From Amulumruptor sp947039275 (GTDB lineage Bacteria; Bacteroidota; Bacteroidia; Bacteroidales; Muribaculaceae): a stretch of 64,000 nucleotides of DNA. The position numbers and the translations under genes are program-made. This document shows positions 27,183 through 36,930 of the stretch, piece after piece (position 1 is the first letter of the stretch; each line of letters starts with the position of its first letter). A model generated the notes under the pieces. That model ran no database searches. It was given only the letters and a program-made list of their open reading frames with translations, and was not told where the DNA came from. The stretch is taken from assembly GCA_947039275.1 (NCBI GenBank), contig CAMQYL010000013.1:1-64000 (forward strand). The letters run 5' to 3'.

Positions 27183-29915
27183 TTAAAACTCCTGACCGAG
27201 GATAAAGTGGAAGTGACTGCCACCCTTGACGCCATACGCCTTGTCAAAGCCGTAGCCCCAGTCGATACCCATCATGCCGACCATGGGCAGGAACACGCGC
27301 ACACCGGCACCTGCACTGCGCTTGAGATCAAACGGCGAGAAGCTCGCCACATCAGTCCAGGCATTACCACCCTCGACGAATACGAGACCGTAGATGGTGG
27401 TCGACGGCTGCAACAGGAACGGGAAATGAAGCTCTGCTCCGAAGCGGGCGTATGCGTAGCCGAGACGGTTACCAGGGGTGAGCGCACCGTTGTCATAACC
27501 GCGGAGGGCGATGGTCTCGGTAGCATAGGTATATGAGCCTGACATACCGTCACCGCCGACATAGAATGTCTCAAACGGAGTCTTTACCCAGCGGTTGTAA
27601 TAACCGAGCAGACCGATGTCGGCACGTGTCATCAACACGAGAGTGTACTGACCGGTGGGGTCAGTGAGCGGAGTGTATGTACGCGACTTGAAGCGGAGCT
27701 TCCAATATTCGATCCACTGATAGAGCTGCTTCTTCGACTCCTCCGTGTTTTCCTCGTAGAGCTGCTGCCAGTTTTTGTTGCGGAACAAGCTCCACGGCGG
27801 AGTCAGCTGGAGGTTGAGAGAGAATGTCGAACCGCGACGTGTATATGTAGGATTGTCGATACTGTTACGTCCGAGAGTCAGACCGAGCACGATGGAGTTA
27901 GACGTACCGTTGCTCATCTGGAAGAGGTAACGCCAGTTTTTAAGATAATACCAGTTGTAGCTCAGGTCAGCCTGGAATGTGAAGTAGTCATCGGGCCAGC
28001 TGAGTCGCTTGCCGAAGCCTACGGTTATACCTGCCATCTGGAGCACCTGGTTGGGGTCATAGGCATTCTCGTAGGTGTAGTTGTAGTTATAGTTGGCGTT
28101 GTTGTTGTTCCACGAGCCTCCGAGACCGTAACCGTACATATTGTTCCAGTAGTTGCTGTTGTAATATGAAGAGTTGACACCTGTCTGGCGGCTGAAGAAT
28201 GCCGAGACGCTGAGCGAGTTGGGACGCTTGCCGCCAAACCACGAATCAAGGAACGAGACGCTATAACTCTGATAGTAGCGGGCATTGGTCTGTGCCGAGA
28301 TGGTAAACTGCTGTCCGTCGCCCTGGGGGATTATGCCTTTGTAGCTGCTGGGATGAAGCAGGTTCTGTATGGAGAAGTTGGTAAACGACAGCGCGACCTT
28401 ACCGATTACGCCCGTCTGTCCCCAGCCGAGCGAAAACTCTATCTTGTCATTGTTTTTCGACTCGAGATTGAAGAGGATGTCCACAGTGCCGTCATCCTCG
28501 TTGGGCTGAGGGCGGATATCCATGTTCTCGGGGTTGAAATGTCCCGTAGCGGCGATTTCACGCGCTGAGCGCATCAGGTCTTCCTTGCTGAACAGTTCGC
28601 CCGGCTTGACACGCAGCTCTCGGCGGATGACACGTTCATACAGACGGTCGTTACCGTTGATGATGACCTGGTTGATACGCGCCTGAGGACCCTCCATGAT
28701 GCGCATCTCAAGGTCGATAGAGTCGTTACGCACGTTGCGCTCTATGGGGACGAGATTGAAGAAGAGGTAGCCGTTGTTCATATAGAGGTTGCTGACGGCA
28801 TCGTCATCCTCGCGTATGCGTTTTTCGAGACGTTTCTGGTTATATACATCGCCGGGATTCATGGCAAGAAGATCCTGAAGAGCCTCTGTAGGATAGACGG
28901 TATTGCCCACCCACTCTATATTGCGGATATGATACACATCGCCCTCCTCTACATCGATATACACGTCCACACGGTTTTCACCGTAGGGCACCACGCTGTC
29001 ACTGAGGATTTTGGCATCGCGGTAGCCACGTTCGTTATATGCCTGTATGATGCGGTTGAGGTCATCCTGATAGTCGCTTTCCACAAACTTCTTCTGCTTG
29101 AAGAGGTTGAGAATGTTGCCGTTCTCGTTGGTCTTCTTCATCGCACCCTTGATCTTGCCGTCAGAGAGTGCTTCGTTGCCACTGATATATATCTTATGGA
29201 CTTTAATCTTGTCATGGCGGTTGACCACGATGTCGACAGTCATATAGTTAGGTTCGGAAATATCCTCGGCGGTCGACACCGTGACATTGGCGTTGGGGAA
29301 GCCTTTTTCGTCAAAGTACTTCTTGATGATCTGCTTTGCGCGGTTGACGATGTTAGGAGTAATCTGGTTGCCCTTCATCAGCTTAAGGCGATCCTCAAGG
29401 TCTTTCTGCTCCCCTTTCTTGACACCGTGGAAATTGATAGTGCCGATACGTGGCTGCTGACGGAGGTTCAGGCGAAGCCATACCTTGTCACCGACAAACT
29501 TGTCGACAAGAATCTGCACGTTGGCAAACAGCCCCTGATCCCACAGACGCTTGGCGGCATCGCTGATATCCTTGCCGGGAATCTCGATTCGGCTACCCAC
29601 ACGCAGACCGCTGTAACCCACCACGACCTCACGCTGATAGTTGGGGGCACCGTCGACGGTGATACCTGCTATCTCGTATATGCGCGGAGTAGTCGTATAG
29701 ACGATATTGGGATTGAACACAGTATCCATGGGCACGGTCACGCTTTCCAACAAAGCCGTATCAGATGGAGATGCAGCAGTGTCTTGCGCCTTAAGACTGT
29801 CAGAACCTGCCAATACAAGAGCAGAAACCACTGCCACAGCAAGGGATGTGCGTGACAGCAGGCATTTTATTATATCAGTCAACGATGAATATGCTAAAGT
29901 GATGTATCGGAGCAT
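27183..29915 (-). CDS. bamA: Outer membrane protein assembly factor BamA
   Basis: BamA is the essential Omp85 insertase for outer-membrane beta-barrels. After a signal peptide (SLAVAVVSALVLAGSDSLKA), five POTRA-type repeats occupy about residues 60-480 (for example PRIGTINFHGVKKGEQKDLE and GPQARINQVIINGNDRL). A 16-strand barrel follows, with a Tyr/Asn-rich loop (NNNNANYNYNYTYEN). The C-terminus HFHFILGQEF ends in Phe, as required for barrel recognition. The length of 910 aa is typical of Bacteroidetes. It lies between uppS and the skp genes, the conserved order for the phylum. Confidence 0.96.
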   Translation of the reverse strand: MLRYITLAYSSLTDIIKCLLSRTSLAVAVVSALVLAGSDSLKAQDTAASPSDTALLESVTVPMDTVFNPNIVYTTTPRIYEIAGITVDGAPNYQREVVVGYSGLRVGSRIEIPGKDISDAAKRLWDQGLFANVQILVDKFVGDKVWLRLNLRQQPRIGTINFHGVKKGEQKDLEDRLKLMKGNQITPNIVNRAKQIIKKYFDEKGFPNANVTVSTAEDISEPNYMTVDIVVNRHDKIKVHKIYISGNEALSDGKIKGAMKKTNENGNILNLFKQKKFVESDYQDDLNRIIQAYNERGYRDAKILSDSVVPYGENRVDVYIDVEEGDVYHIRNIEWVGNTVYPTEALQDLLAMNPGDVYNQKRLEKRIREDDDAVSNLYMNNGYLFFNLVPIERNVRNDSIDLEMRIMEGPQARINQVIINGNDRLYERVIRRELRVKPGELFSKEDLMRSAREIAATGHFNPENMDIRPQPNEDDGTVDILFNLESKNNDKIEFSLGWGQTGVIGKVALSFTNFSIQNLLHPSSYKGIIPQGDGQQFTISAQTNARYYQSYSVSFLDSWFGGKRPNSLSVSAFFSRQTGVNSSYYNSNYWNNMYGYGLGGSWNNNNANYNYNYTYENAYDPNQVLQMAGITVGFGKRLSWPDDYFTFQADLSYNWYYLKNWRYLFQMSNGTSNSIVLGLTLGRNSIDNPTYTRRGSTFSLNLQLTPPWSLFRNKNWQQLYEENTEESKKQLYQWIEYWKLRFKSRTYTPLTDPTGQYTLVLMTRADIGLLGYYNRWVKTPFETFYVGGDGMSGSYTYATETIALRGYDNGALTPGNRLGYAYARFGAELHFPFLLQPSTTIYGLVFVEGGNAWTDVASFSPFDLKRSAGAGVRVFLPMVGMMGIDWGYGFDKAYGVKGGSHFHFILGQEF

Positions 29916-29980
29916 CTAATGTATATAATGAAAGGGGTATGTGCGGATAAATTTAAATTGGCAATCGTAACTGTGCACGC

Positions 29981-30769
29981 CTATGAAGAGGGCGTGCCAC
30001 TGGTGTCTGCCGACACCTGCTCAGAGGTCAGTCCGAAACGTCGTTCGCGACCTGCATATGAGTCTAGTGCCTGCTGAAACTGTTCTTTAGAGAAATCAGG
30101 CCAATATGTCGGAGTGAAATAAATCTCGGAATATGCGATCTGCCAGAGCAGGAAGTTGCTGACGCGCTGGTCACCACCTGTACGGATGAGGAGGTCCGGG
30201 TCAGGCATCGAAGCGGTCGTAAGGAAGCCTGAGATGGTGTCCTCATCTATTTCTTCAGCGTTCAGCCGTCCTTCTGCCACCTCGCGTGATATGCGTCGGG
30301 CGGCTTCTGTCAGTTCCCAGCGGGCAGAATAGCTCAGAGCTAGACACAAGGTCAGCCCGGTGCAATGCGCTGTAGCTTCGACACATCTGTCAAGACGTGC
30401 GAGAGCCTCAGCGGGCATCCTGTCCATATCGCCTATCATTGTCAGGCGTACATTATTGCGGATCAGTTCGGGGGTCTCGCGCTCTATGGCTATGCCGATG
30501 AGATGCATCAGAGCATCCACCTCGGTCTGCGGACGATTCCAGTTTTCGGTAGAGAAAGCGTAGAGCGTCAGATAACTGATTCCAGCACCGGACGCCGCCT
30601 CGGTAATCCGACGGACAGTATTGACCCCTTCAACATGACCGGCTGAGCGGTCAAGTCCACGGGCTTTAGCCCACCTGCCGTTTCCATCCATGATTATGGC
30701 TACATGCACGGGCACTTTGCCTGCCTGTCGGGGCATGTCGGATGTATGTGCGGATGTTTTTTCAGTCAT
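29981..30769 (-). CDS. uppS: Isoprenyl transferase UppS (undecaprenyl diphosphate synthase)
   Basis: This cis-prenyltransferase makes the C55 lipid carrier for peptidoglycan and polysaccharides. The signature IIMDGNGRWAKARGL with the catalytic Asp is near the N-terminus, and DLLIRTGGDQRVSNFLLWQ is in the C-terminal third. The ATG at 30769 leaves 16 nt to the upstream stop and gives 262 aa. Upstream ATGs at 30793 and 30811 would overlap the porG gene. Confidence 0.95.
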   Translation of the reverse strand: MTEKTSAHTSDMPRQAGKVPVHVAIIMDGNGRWAKARGLDRSAGHVEGVNTVRRITEAASGAGISYLTLYAFSTENWNRPQTEVDALMHLIGIAIERETPELIRNNVRLTMIGDMDRMPAEALARLDRCVEATAHCTGLTLCLALSYSARWELTEAARRISREVAEGRLNAEEIDEDTISGFLTTASMPDPDLLIRTGGDQRVSNFLLWQIAYSEIYFTPTYWPDFSKEQFQQALDSYAGRERRFGLTSEQVSADTSGTPSS

Positions 30770-30785
30770 ATTACCGATAAATATA

Positions 30786-31517
30786 TTATTCATGACGGTT
30801 ACATGCCACACATCGGCGGCCGAACTCGTATGTGAAATAGAGCTGTATGGTAGATACCCAGTCGGTGTGGCGAAGGAAATCGGTCTTGATGCCTGTGAGA
30901 TTCTCGTAGCCGTCCACTTTGTCGCCGAACACCTTCATGAAAGTCCACTCGGCACCTAAGTTGACGCGTTCGGAAATCTTGTATTTGACACCAAACGACA
31001 TCGGCAGTGTCAATGCCACATTATTCTCCTTATTGACACACGACATGGCAGCTCCAAGCCCAAGTCCGAGATAAGGAGTGACACGGCTCAACTGCTTATA
31101 GGTTTCACCGATGCCGAAATTAAGAAAATTGAATTCGGCTCGCGCATCCAAAGCATAGAAGCCAGCCGAGAACTCAAGTTCACCTGCTGGCACGATATTT
31201 TCGGCATTTTTATTGGAGCCGTTGAGCTGCGCACCTGTAAAACTGCCTCTGATGAGCCATCGCGCATCAAACCTGTAATGGAACAAAGCCGAAGCCGCCA
31301 GCCCGGGGTCGGCAAACATGTTGCTGCTCAGGTCACCCCAGTAACCAGCCATGCCCATGGCAAGTCCGAAGTCAAACTTATACGGTTCTTCAAACGACTG
31401 CCATGACTGTGCATGAGTACGCTGTGGCATGGCAAGCATGGTGATGACTGCAACAAGCGCAGACACCGCCACCCTTGAATAGAACCGACGGGCTATATGT
31501 CGAAGAGAGAGTTTCAT
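30786..31517 (-). CDS. porG: DUF6089 / PorG-like outer-membrane protein
   Basis: This predicted outer-membrane beta-barrel has 243 aa. The signal peptide ends at PQRTHAQ, then KFDFGLAMGMAGYWGDLSSN and repeated amphipathic strands follow. Near the C-terminus the sequence STIQLYFTYEFGRRC is typical of the family. The member in Porphyromonas gingivalis (PorG), which also lies next to uppS and bamA, belongs to the type IX secretion system. Many Bacteroidales without an obvious T9SS keep the gene, so its role here is uncertain. Confidence 0.8.
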   Translation of the reverse strand: MKLSLRHIARRFYSRVAVSALVAVITMLAMPQRTHAQSWQSFEEPYKFDFGLAMGMAGYWGDLSSNMFADPGLAASALFHYRFDARWLIRGSFTGAQLNGSNKNAENIVPAGELEFSAGFYALDARAEFNFLNFGIGETYKQLSRVTPYLGLGLGAAMSCVNKENNVALTLPMSFGVKYKISERVNLGAEWTFMKVFGDKVDGYENLTGIKTDFLRHTDWVSTIQLYFTYEFGRRCVACNRHE

Positions 31518-33065
31518 TTATTGCAGAGGCTTGAATTTCAAGCGGTTTATTACGCCTCGCCATATATTGTGGTCTATTGAGCCAGCATCGTCCTGACCCC
31601 CAAACAGATATATGTAGGGGCATTCCCACTGGGTAATCGGTGTCACACCTGTCTGATCCTTGACATAATTGCGCGCCACCCATAGGGGCATCTCGTTAGA
31701 TGCCACGGCTTCCCAGGAAGAAGCTGCAGGCTGGTCAACCGACATCGTCTGCGAATACACAAGACCGGATGCACCTGTAAAAGCAGGCATTGCATCGGGC
31801 AACTGCAATGGCTCGTCAGCTTTGAGCCAATGTGCACCGAAATCGGTAGATACATAGACTTCCTTGCTCAGAGTGCCGTCAGGATTTGTACCGCCCATGG
31901 CGAGGAACGCTGTCAGCTTTGTGGTGACCCAGCTTGAGGAAGCCGTGCGGTACACGAAATACGGCACGAGGGTTACTCCTGTACGCTGAGGCGATGGTGT
32001 CACGGCTATGTTGCACCAGGTAGTCCCGTCATAAGCCCAGCAGGCATCGGTCAGAGAGCCGTCGGCAAGTGTGCCGCCGACCATCATGCTTATCGGAGAT
32101 TCCATCCAAAGCTTCTCATAGGAGAGCATCTGTGAAGTGCCACTGACAGGGAAACCTTCAGGCATTGCCGAAGTCGCTCCTGATGGATACTCCACTAAAG
32201 TATAATTGCCTGATGCGTCTTTCAGGTTGCCGAGCAGACGGTCACCGTAGGCTCCGTATATATATGTCATATCGACCGACTCAACACCCCATGTGAGACC
32301 TCCGTCTGGTGAACTCAACAGCAGGTTTTGCCCAGCGGTCATGTACAGCTTATCTCCACAGACAGTCAGAGTGCTCACATCTACACGGCCGTCCGGAGTA
32401 TTATAGGGCATCGTCGGGATTTTAAATGACCATTGAGGATTTTCAATATCTGCACAGGTGGCTATGCACATGGCTCCTCCCTCAATCTTGGTCAGTACAA
32501 GAGGCTGACCGTTATAGTCGACCGCCTTGGCGGCTATTACATTCTCAATGCCGAGCGAAGTAGGTAATTCGGAGCGTGCCGCGTCATCCCATGCGAGCAG
32601 GTCGGCATCCACGTCGTAGACGTTTACAGTGATTTTGTATGAGCGCGTATGGTTGCCGTCTCCGCTGGTGACGGTTACTGTAGCTGGTCCGTGAGCGAAA
32701 TTGATTTTGGCACTTGAGTCTGCCATGTAATCCACTGTCTGTGTAGCACCATTGTCATCTACATAGGAGATAGTTATGGCAGAGAGCACGCCGGTGCCTA
32801 TGGTGACACCGAGAGATGAAACCTTAGTACCCTTGGGCAGCGGTTGTGCATTGAATATCAACGCATTGTCAAGGTCGATGGTAAAGAACACCGTGTTAAG
32901 GTCACGCAACACCTCCTCATCTTCAACGAGTGAAAACGAGCTTATCACGGTGCTTGTATAACTGATGTTTTGACCTTCCTGTTCGTCATCGCTCTTGCTA
33001 TTGCAAGAAACTGACAGTAAAGCCATTAAGGCTATCAAAGGAAGTGCCAACAGATATTTGTTCAT
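31518..33065 (-). CDS. DUF6242 domain lipoprotein
   Basis: This exported lipoprotein has 515 aa from the ATG at 33065. The signal peptide with lipobox LLSVSC puts the modified Cys at about residue 21. The N-terminal part (to about 175) looks like a Bacteroidetes surface beta-sandwich. The remainder resembles a beta-propeller with repeated sialidase/BNR-like units (SPDGGLTWGVES, VSTDFGAHWLKADE). Its ligand is unknown. Its stop is adjacent to the porG start with no gap, so the genes are probably coupled. An upstream ATG at 33095 would extend the N-terminus with non-signal residues. Confidence 0.85.
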   Translation of the reverse strand: MNKYLLALPLIALMALLSVSCNSKSDDEQEGQNISYTSTVISSFSLVEDEEVLRDLNTVFFTIDLDNALIFNAQPLPKGTKVSSLGVTIGTGVLSAITISYVDDNGATQTVDYMADSSAKINFAHGPATVTVTSGDGNHTRSYKITVNVYDVDADLLAWDDAARSELPTSLGIENVIAAKAVDYNGQPLVLTKIEGGAMCIATCADIENPQWSFKIPTMPYNTPDGRVDVSTLTVCGDKLYMTAGQNLLLSSPDGGLTWGVESVDMTYIYGAYGDRLLGNLKDASGNYTLVEYPSGATSAMPEGFPVSGTSQMLSYEKLWMESPISMMVGGTLADGSLTDACWAYDGTTWCNIAVTPSPQRTGVTLVPYFVYRTASSSWVTTKLTAFLAMGGTNPDGTLSKEVYVSTDFGAHWLKADEPLQLPDAMPAFTGASGLVYSQTMSVDQPAASSWEAVASNEMPLWVARNYVKDQTGVTPITQWECPYIYLFGGQDDAGSIDHNIWRGVINRLKFKPLQ

Positions 33066-33099
33066 GGATGAATCAAAAAATACGTACTTTTTCAACGTG

Positions 33100-33107
33100 C
33101 AAAGTTA
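33100..33107 (-). promoter_or_regulatory. -7 promoter box upstream of the DUF6242-porG-uppS-bamA run
   Basis: TAACTTTG (minus strand) fits TAnnTTTG and would give a leader of about 28 nt. The -33 region is not recognisable. Confidence 0.5.
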
Positions 33108-33189
33108 ACAACAATTTCGTAACCATGCCGACCCCCTGATAAAGATTGGATGTTTTTACATGATTTTTAACACACGTCCTAATACGCGA

Positions 33190-34134
33190 TTATGCAGAGA
33201 CATGCCTATATTTCAATACTTTATTGCCGTCGATGCACGTCATGTCGGCTGGCAGCATCGGGATTACGGGGGCTTGGGCTGCGCCCCGGTCTCCTAATGT
33301 TATCGGGGCTACCTCTATGCGGGCTTCATCCCACATGCCGCATTTGATGAAGCTCCGCAACAGTGTGGGACCACCCTCTACAAGCAGCGATGTCACACCG
33401 TCGGCACGGAGACGGTGAAGCATCCTGGGGACGCTTTCATGGCTGTCAGCGATGATGCGACGCGGATTCTTGCCTGCCCAGTATCTGACCGTGAGAGAAG
33501 GACTATCCATATCCGCGGTGCGCCGTCCCACCATTATGGCATCATGCGTGGCGCGCAGGCGGTGCACTATAGCACGGTTGAGCGGCGTAGAAAACAGGAA
33601 AGACGGCTCACCGAGATCACGCTTAACGTCCATATATCCGTCTGCGCTTTGTGCCCATTTGAGCATTACATACGGGCGGTCAGCAGAAAATGCCGTCATG
33701 AAATGCGGATTGATGGCACGGCACTCATCTTCAAGCACCCCTGTGACCACCTCTATCCCAGCCTCACGGAGCATCGCCACGCCACGACCATTGACCTTGG
33801 CATTGGGGTCCCCAGAGCCTATCATCACGCGTTTCAAACCCTTATCAATAAGCAGTTTGGCACAAGGTGGCGTCTTGCCATAGTGGCTGCATGGCTCCAG
33901 AGTCACGTAGGCTGTGGCTTCTTTCAGCATCGAGGGGTCGGTCACCGAAGCCACAGCATTGACCTCGGCATGCCCCTCACCACAACGACGGTGATAGCCC
34001 TCCCCTATTATATGGTCACCTACGGCTATGACGCAGCCCACCATAGGGTTGGGCGACGTATCCATGCGTCCGTTGTGGGCGAGCTGTATGGCTCGTCGCA
34101 TCATCTTCTCGTCAAGAGCTGTAACGTCAGGCAT
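33190..34134 (-). CDS. ribD: Bifunctional riboflavin biosynthesis protein RibD
   Basis: RibD deaminates and then reduces the pyrimidine intermediate of riboflavin synthesis. The N-terminal deaminase has the zinc motifs GHAEVNAV and PCSHYGKTPPC. The reductase domain begins near residue 145 (RPYVMLKWAQSADGYMD) and contains LLVEGGPTLLRSF. The protein has 314 aa, somewhat shorter than the usual 340-370. It lies 6 nt after ispG and is likely cotranscribed with it. The other riboflavin gene in this window, ribBA, is about 14 kb away. Confidence 0.95.
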   Translation of the reverse strand: MPDVTALDEKMMRRAIQLAHNGRMDTSPNPMVGCVIAVGDHIIGEGYHRRCGEGHAEVNAVASVTDPSMLKEATAYVTLEPCSHYGKTPPCAKLLIDKGLKRVMIGSGDPNAKVNGRGVAMLREAGIEVVTGVLEDECRAINPHFMTAFSADRPYVMLKWAQSADGYMDVKRDLGEPSFLFSTPLNRAIVHRLRATHDAIMVGRRTADMDSPSLTVRYWAGKNPRRIIADSHESVPRMLHRLRADGVTSLLVEGGPTLLRSFIKCGMWDEARIEVAPITLGDRGAAQAPVIPMLPADMTCIDGNKVLKYRHVSA

Positions 34135-34140
34135 GGCAAA

Positions 34141-35580
34141 TCATTGGGGATCAATCCACTGCCCCTCGCGCTTGAGCAAATCAATGAGGCGCGGTATGGC
34201 TTCTTCCTGTGGGATATTCTTTTCTATGGGCTGTTTGCCTTTATACAGAGTGATATGCCCTGCCGACGCTCCCACGTAGCCGTAATCGGCATCAGCCATC
34301 TCACCCGGACCGTTGACGATGCAGCCCATGACACCTATCTTCAGATGCTTGAGATGCGAGGTGGCAGCCTTGATATCGCGGAGCGTGGACTGGAGGTCAA
34401 ACAGGGTGCGTCCGCAACTCGGGCAGGCGATGTATTCGGTCTTGGAGAAGCGCAGACGTGTGGCTTGGAGTATCGACAGTGCCAGATTGTGGCACTGCTC
34501 GGCGGTCATGCAGTCAGCCGTGATACCCACGGCATCTCCCTCGCCTCGCAGCAACGGAGTGCCGAGGTCCACGGCAGCGCGGACAGTGACCTCTTCGGGC
34601 GTAAAGCCGTGGTAGTCAACCGACAGCACTCGGTCATCCATCGTGGCAGCTTCCTCTTGTGTCATATCAAGACCGACAACAGCCGGAACCTGCCGCTCAC
34701 GCTTGGGTGCTGAGAGTCTCACCGGGTCTGTAGCGATATAATCCACAAGCATCTTGGCTACAGGAATCTCAGCCTCAGGCTCTTCGCTGAGCGACACCCT
34801 TATGGTGTCACCGATGCCGTCAAGGAGCAGCGAGCCGATGCCCACTGCACTCTTGACACGCCCGTCCTCGCCGTCACCGGCTTCGGTCACGCCGAGATGC
34901 AGAGGGAAGTGCATATCCTCCTTATCCATAGCCTCCACGAGCAGACGGACAGTGCGTGTCATCACTATCACATTGCTCGCCTTGATGGAGATGACCACAT
35001 CATGGAAATCCCTCTTGACCATCACGCGGAGAAACTCCATGGCACTCTCCACCATTCCCTCGGGTGTGTCGCCGTAACGGCTCATGATGCGGTCAGAGAG
35101 CGATCCGTGGTTGACACCTATGCGGATGGCAGTGCCGTGTTCGCGGCACAGTTCTATAAACGGAGTGAGAGCTTCATCGATGCGGGCAAGTTCACCAGCA
35201 TATTCCTCATCGGTGTACTCCAACTTCTTGAACGTGCGCCCCGGGTCAACGAAGTTGCCCGGATTGATGCGCACCTTCTCCACCCGCGGAGCGGCGGCAA
35301 AGGCAGCCCGCGGATTGAAGTGGATGTCAGCCACCAAGGGGACATCCACCCCTTTCTCCTTCACCTGGCGGCGTATCTCCTCAAGATTGACAGCCTCGCG
35401 TTCGCCCTGGGCTGTGAGCCTGACGATGTCAGCACCGGCTGCCGCTATGCGGAGTATCTGGTTGACACTGCCCTCGGTATCCATGGTGGATGTGGAGGTC
35501 ATTGACTGGAGTGCTATCGGGTGGCTGCTGCCTATGTTGACACCGCCGACCTTGACGGAGATGGTTTCACGCCGTTGCAT
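34141..35580 (-). CDS. ispG: 4-hydroxy-3-methylbut-2-enyl diphosphate synthase IspG (GcpE)
   Basis: This Fe-S enzyme carries out the penultimate step of the MEP isoprenoid pathway. The N-terminal TIM barrel begins PIALQSMTSTSTMDTEGSVNQ. The cluster ligands are in CPSCGRTLFDLQ near residue 387 and in GVMGCIVNGPGE. At 479 aa it is longer than the two-domain E. coli form (372 aa), but shorter than the roughly 600-aa three-domain form I know from plants and many Bacteroidetes. An insert of about 115 residues lies between barrel and cluster domain. Confidence 0.95.
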   Translation of the reverse strand: MQRRETISVKVGGVNIGSSHPIALQSMTSTSTMDTEGSVNQILRIAAAGADIVRLTAQGEREAVNLEEIRRQVKEKGVDVPLVADIHFNPRAAFAAAPRVEKVRINPGNFVDPGRTFKKLEYTDEEYAGELARIDEALTPFIELCREHGTAIRIGVNHGSLSDRIMSRYGDTPEGMVESAMEFLRVMVKRDFHDVVISIKASNVIVMTRTVRLLVEAMDKEDMHFPLHLGVTEAGDGEDGRVKSAVGIGSLLLDGIGDTIRVSLSEEPEAEIPVAKMLVDYIATDPVRLSAPKRERQVPAVVGLDMTQEEAATMDDRVLSVDYHGFTPEEVTVRAAVDLGTPLLRGEGDAVGITADCMTAEQCHNLALSILQATRLRFSKTEYIACPSCGRTLFDLQSTLRDIKAATSHLKHLKIGVMGCIVNGPGEMADADYGYVGASAGHITLYKGKQPIEKNIPQEEAIPRLIDLLKREGQWIDPQ

Positions 35581-35613
35581 ATGAGAGATAATGTTGATTT
35601 GTGGTTATCGGAA

Positions 35614-36120
35614 TCAGTTGGTCTTGAAGTCGTAGTGCACCTCGGCAAGACTTGCGTTGGCTTTCTCTATTTTGGAAGCAAGTCCGCTGCGGTACACATC
35701 AAAGCGCGCTGCCACATCAGCATCGCTGAGAGCTATGATCTGCGTAGCCATAATGGCTGCGTTCATGGCACCGTTGATACCCATGGTAGCTACGGACACG
35801 CCCGGAGGCATCTGGACGATGCTGTAGAGGGCATCGCGGCCATCAAGAGTGGAGTTGATGGGCACACCGATAACAGGCAGCGGAGTCATGGCGGCGATAA
35901 CCCCGGGAAGGGCGGCTGCCATGCCTGCGGCGGCGATGATGACCTTGATGCCGCGGTCCTTGGCTTCGTAGGCGAACTTCTCCACGGCAGCCGGAGTGCG
36001 GTGAGCCGAAAGGGCGTTCATCTCAAACGGTATCTGCATGTCGTTGAGAAACTTGGCAGCTTTCTCCATGATAGGGAGGTCGGATGTGCTCCCCATGATA
36101 ATGCTAACTATTGGCTTCAT
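35614..36120 (-). CDS. purE: N5-carboxyaminoimidazole ribonucleotide mutase PurE
   Basis: PurE performs the carboxylation rearrangement in purine synthesis. The start IVSIIMGSTSDLPIMEKA and the motifs SAHRTP and AGMAAALPGVIAAMT are diagnostic. The length of 168 aa fits class I PurE. It lies 33 nt upstream of ispG on the same strand and may share its transcript. Confidence 0.97.
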   Translation of the reverse strand: MKPIVSIIMGSTSDLPIMEKAAKFLNDMQIPFEMNALSAHRTPAAVEKFAYEAKDRGIKVIIAAAGMAAALPGVIAAMTPLPVIGVPINSTLDGRDALYSIVQMPPGVSVATMGINGAMNAAIMATQIIALSDADVAARFDVYRSGLASKIEKANASLAEVHYDFKTN

Positions 36121-36150
36121 AATGGTTTATGTAGATTGTATGTCGTAAAT

Positions 36151-36758
36151 TCAATTTATCATAGTGATGAAAAAGACGCAGATGAATCCGCATGCCGTGC
36201 CGGCAAGCACCTGCCACAGGTCATGCCTCTCACGATAGATGCGGGCTGACCCCACAATGCCTGTGAGCACCACCGCCCCGATGATCCACCACTGCATGTC
36301 GTATATGGCGATGTGAGAGACCTGAAAGCGGCACAAAAGAGCCACAAAACCGCCCATAGCGGTCATGTGGGCGCTTATCTTCCACCATTTGGTGATGACC
36401 ACATTGACTATCATCCCACCATGGCAGCAGCGATAAACAGCCAGAGCCAATCCGGCGAGTGCACTTTCAGTAGATATATGGTGGCTGCCAGATAGCACAC
36501 GGCACTTATCAGATATGGCGGTGTGCGTTCGCTGCGGTCACTGAGTGAGTGGTCGCTGACCATGCCGAGACGTTTCATCACCATAATCGACCCGGCTGGG
36601 ATTACGGCGGTCATAAAGAAGAGCATCCCGACTGTAAGCCACCGCGTGGCTGGGGGCAACAGAGCGAGGAAGGTCAATGACATAGCCAGTATGATCCCGT
36701 AGGTAGGGACCAGCAACGGACTGAACACCGTAGACACTGCCAGAAAAAACTTATTCAT
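36151..36758 (-). pseudogene. Membrane protein of PAP2-like type, frameshifted
   Basis: Two overlapping reading frames together form one integral membrane protein. The 5' part (36411-36758) has helices starting MNKFFLAVSTVFSPLLVPT and ends after FIAAAMVG. The 3' part continues in another frame from MIVNVVITKWWKISAHMTAM, with ARIYRERHDLWQVLAGT, to 36151. Adding one G to the GGG run near 36416-36418 would restore a protein of about 202 aa. Intact homologues in Bacteroidales, as I recall them, have this same order. Either the gene is broken or the base is a sequencing error. Confidence 0.75.
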
Positions 36759-36775
36759 ATCGCGATTAAAAAGGC

Positions 36776-36862
36776 TGTAGGGACATGCCGTGGCATGTCC
36801 GCATCATACACGTTGGTATCGTCACATTGCTGCAAACGGACATGCCACGGCATGTCCCTACA
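36776..36862. repeat. REP pair, family A
   Basis: Palindromes at 36776-36802 (core ATGCCGTGGCAT) and 36836-36862 (core ATGCCACGGCAT) are head-to-head with outer TGTAGGG/CCCTACA. They lie between rpoN and the frameshifted membrane gene. Confidence 0.9.
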
Positions 36863-36930
36863 CGTTTATGTTTCCGCTCAATGTGATTCATCTATTAAAT
36901 TAACGAGCCATGGATATGAAATGTTGTGCA

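Noticed and set aside
28929..29855. 308-codon plus-strand ORF opposite bamA
   Set aside because: It is hydrophobic-looking but purely complementary to the POTRA-coding region; no independent evidence.
33415..34713. 432-codon plus-strand ORF over ribD and ispG
   Set aside because: It spans two well-supported genes on the other strand and shows no domain.
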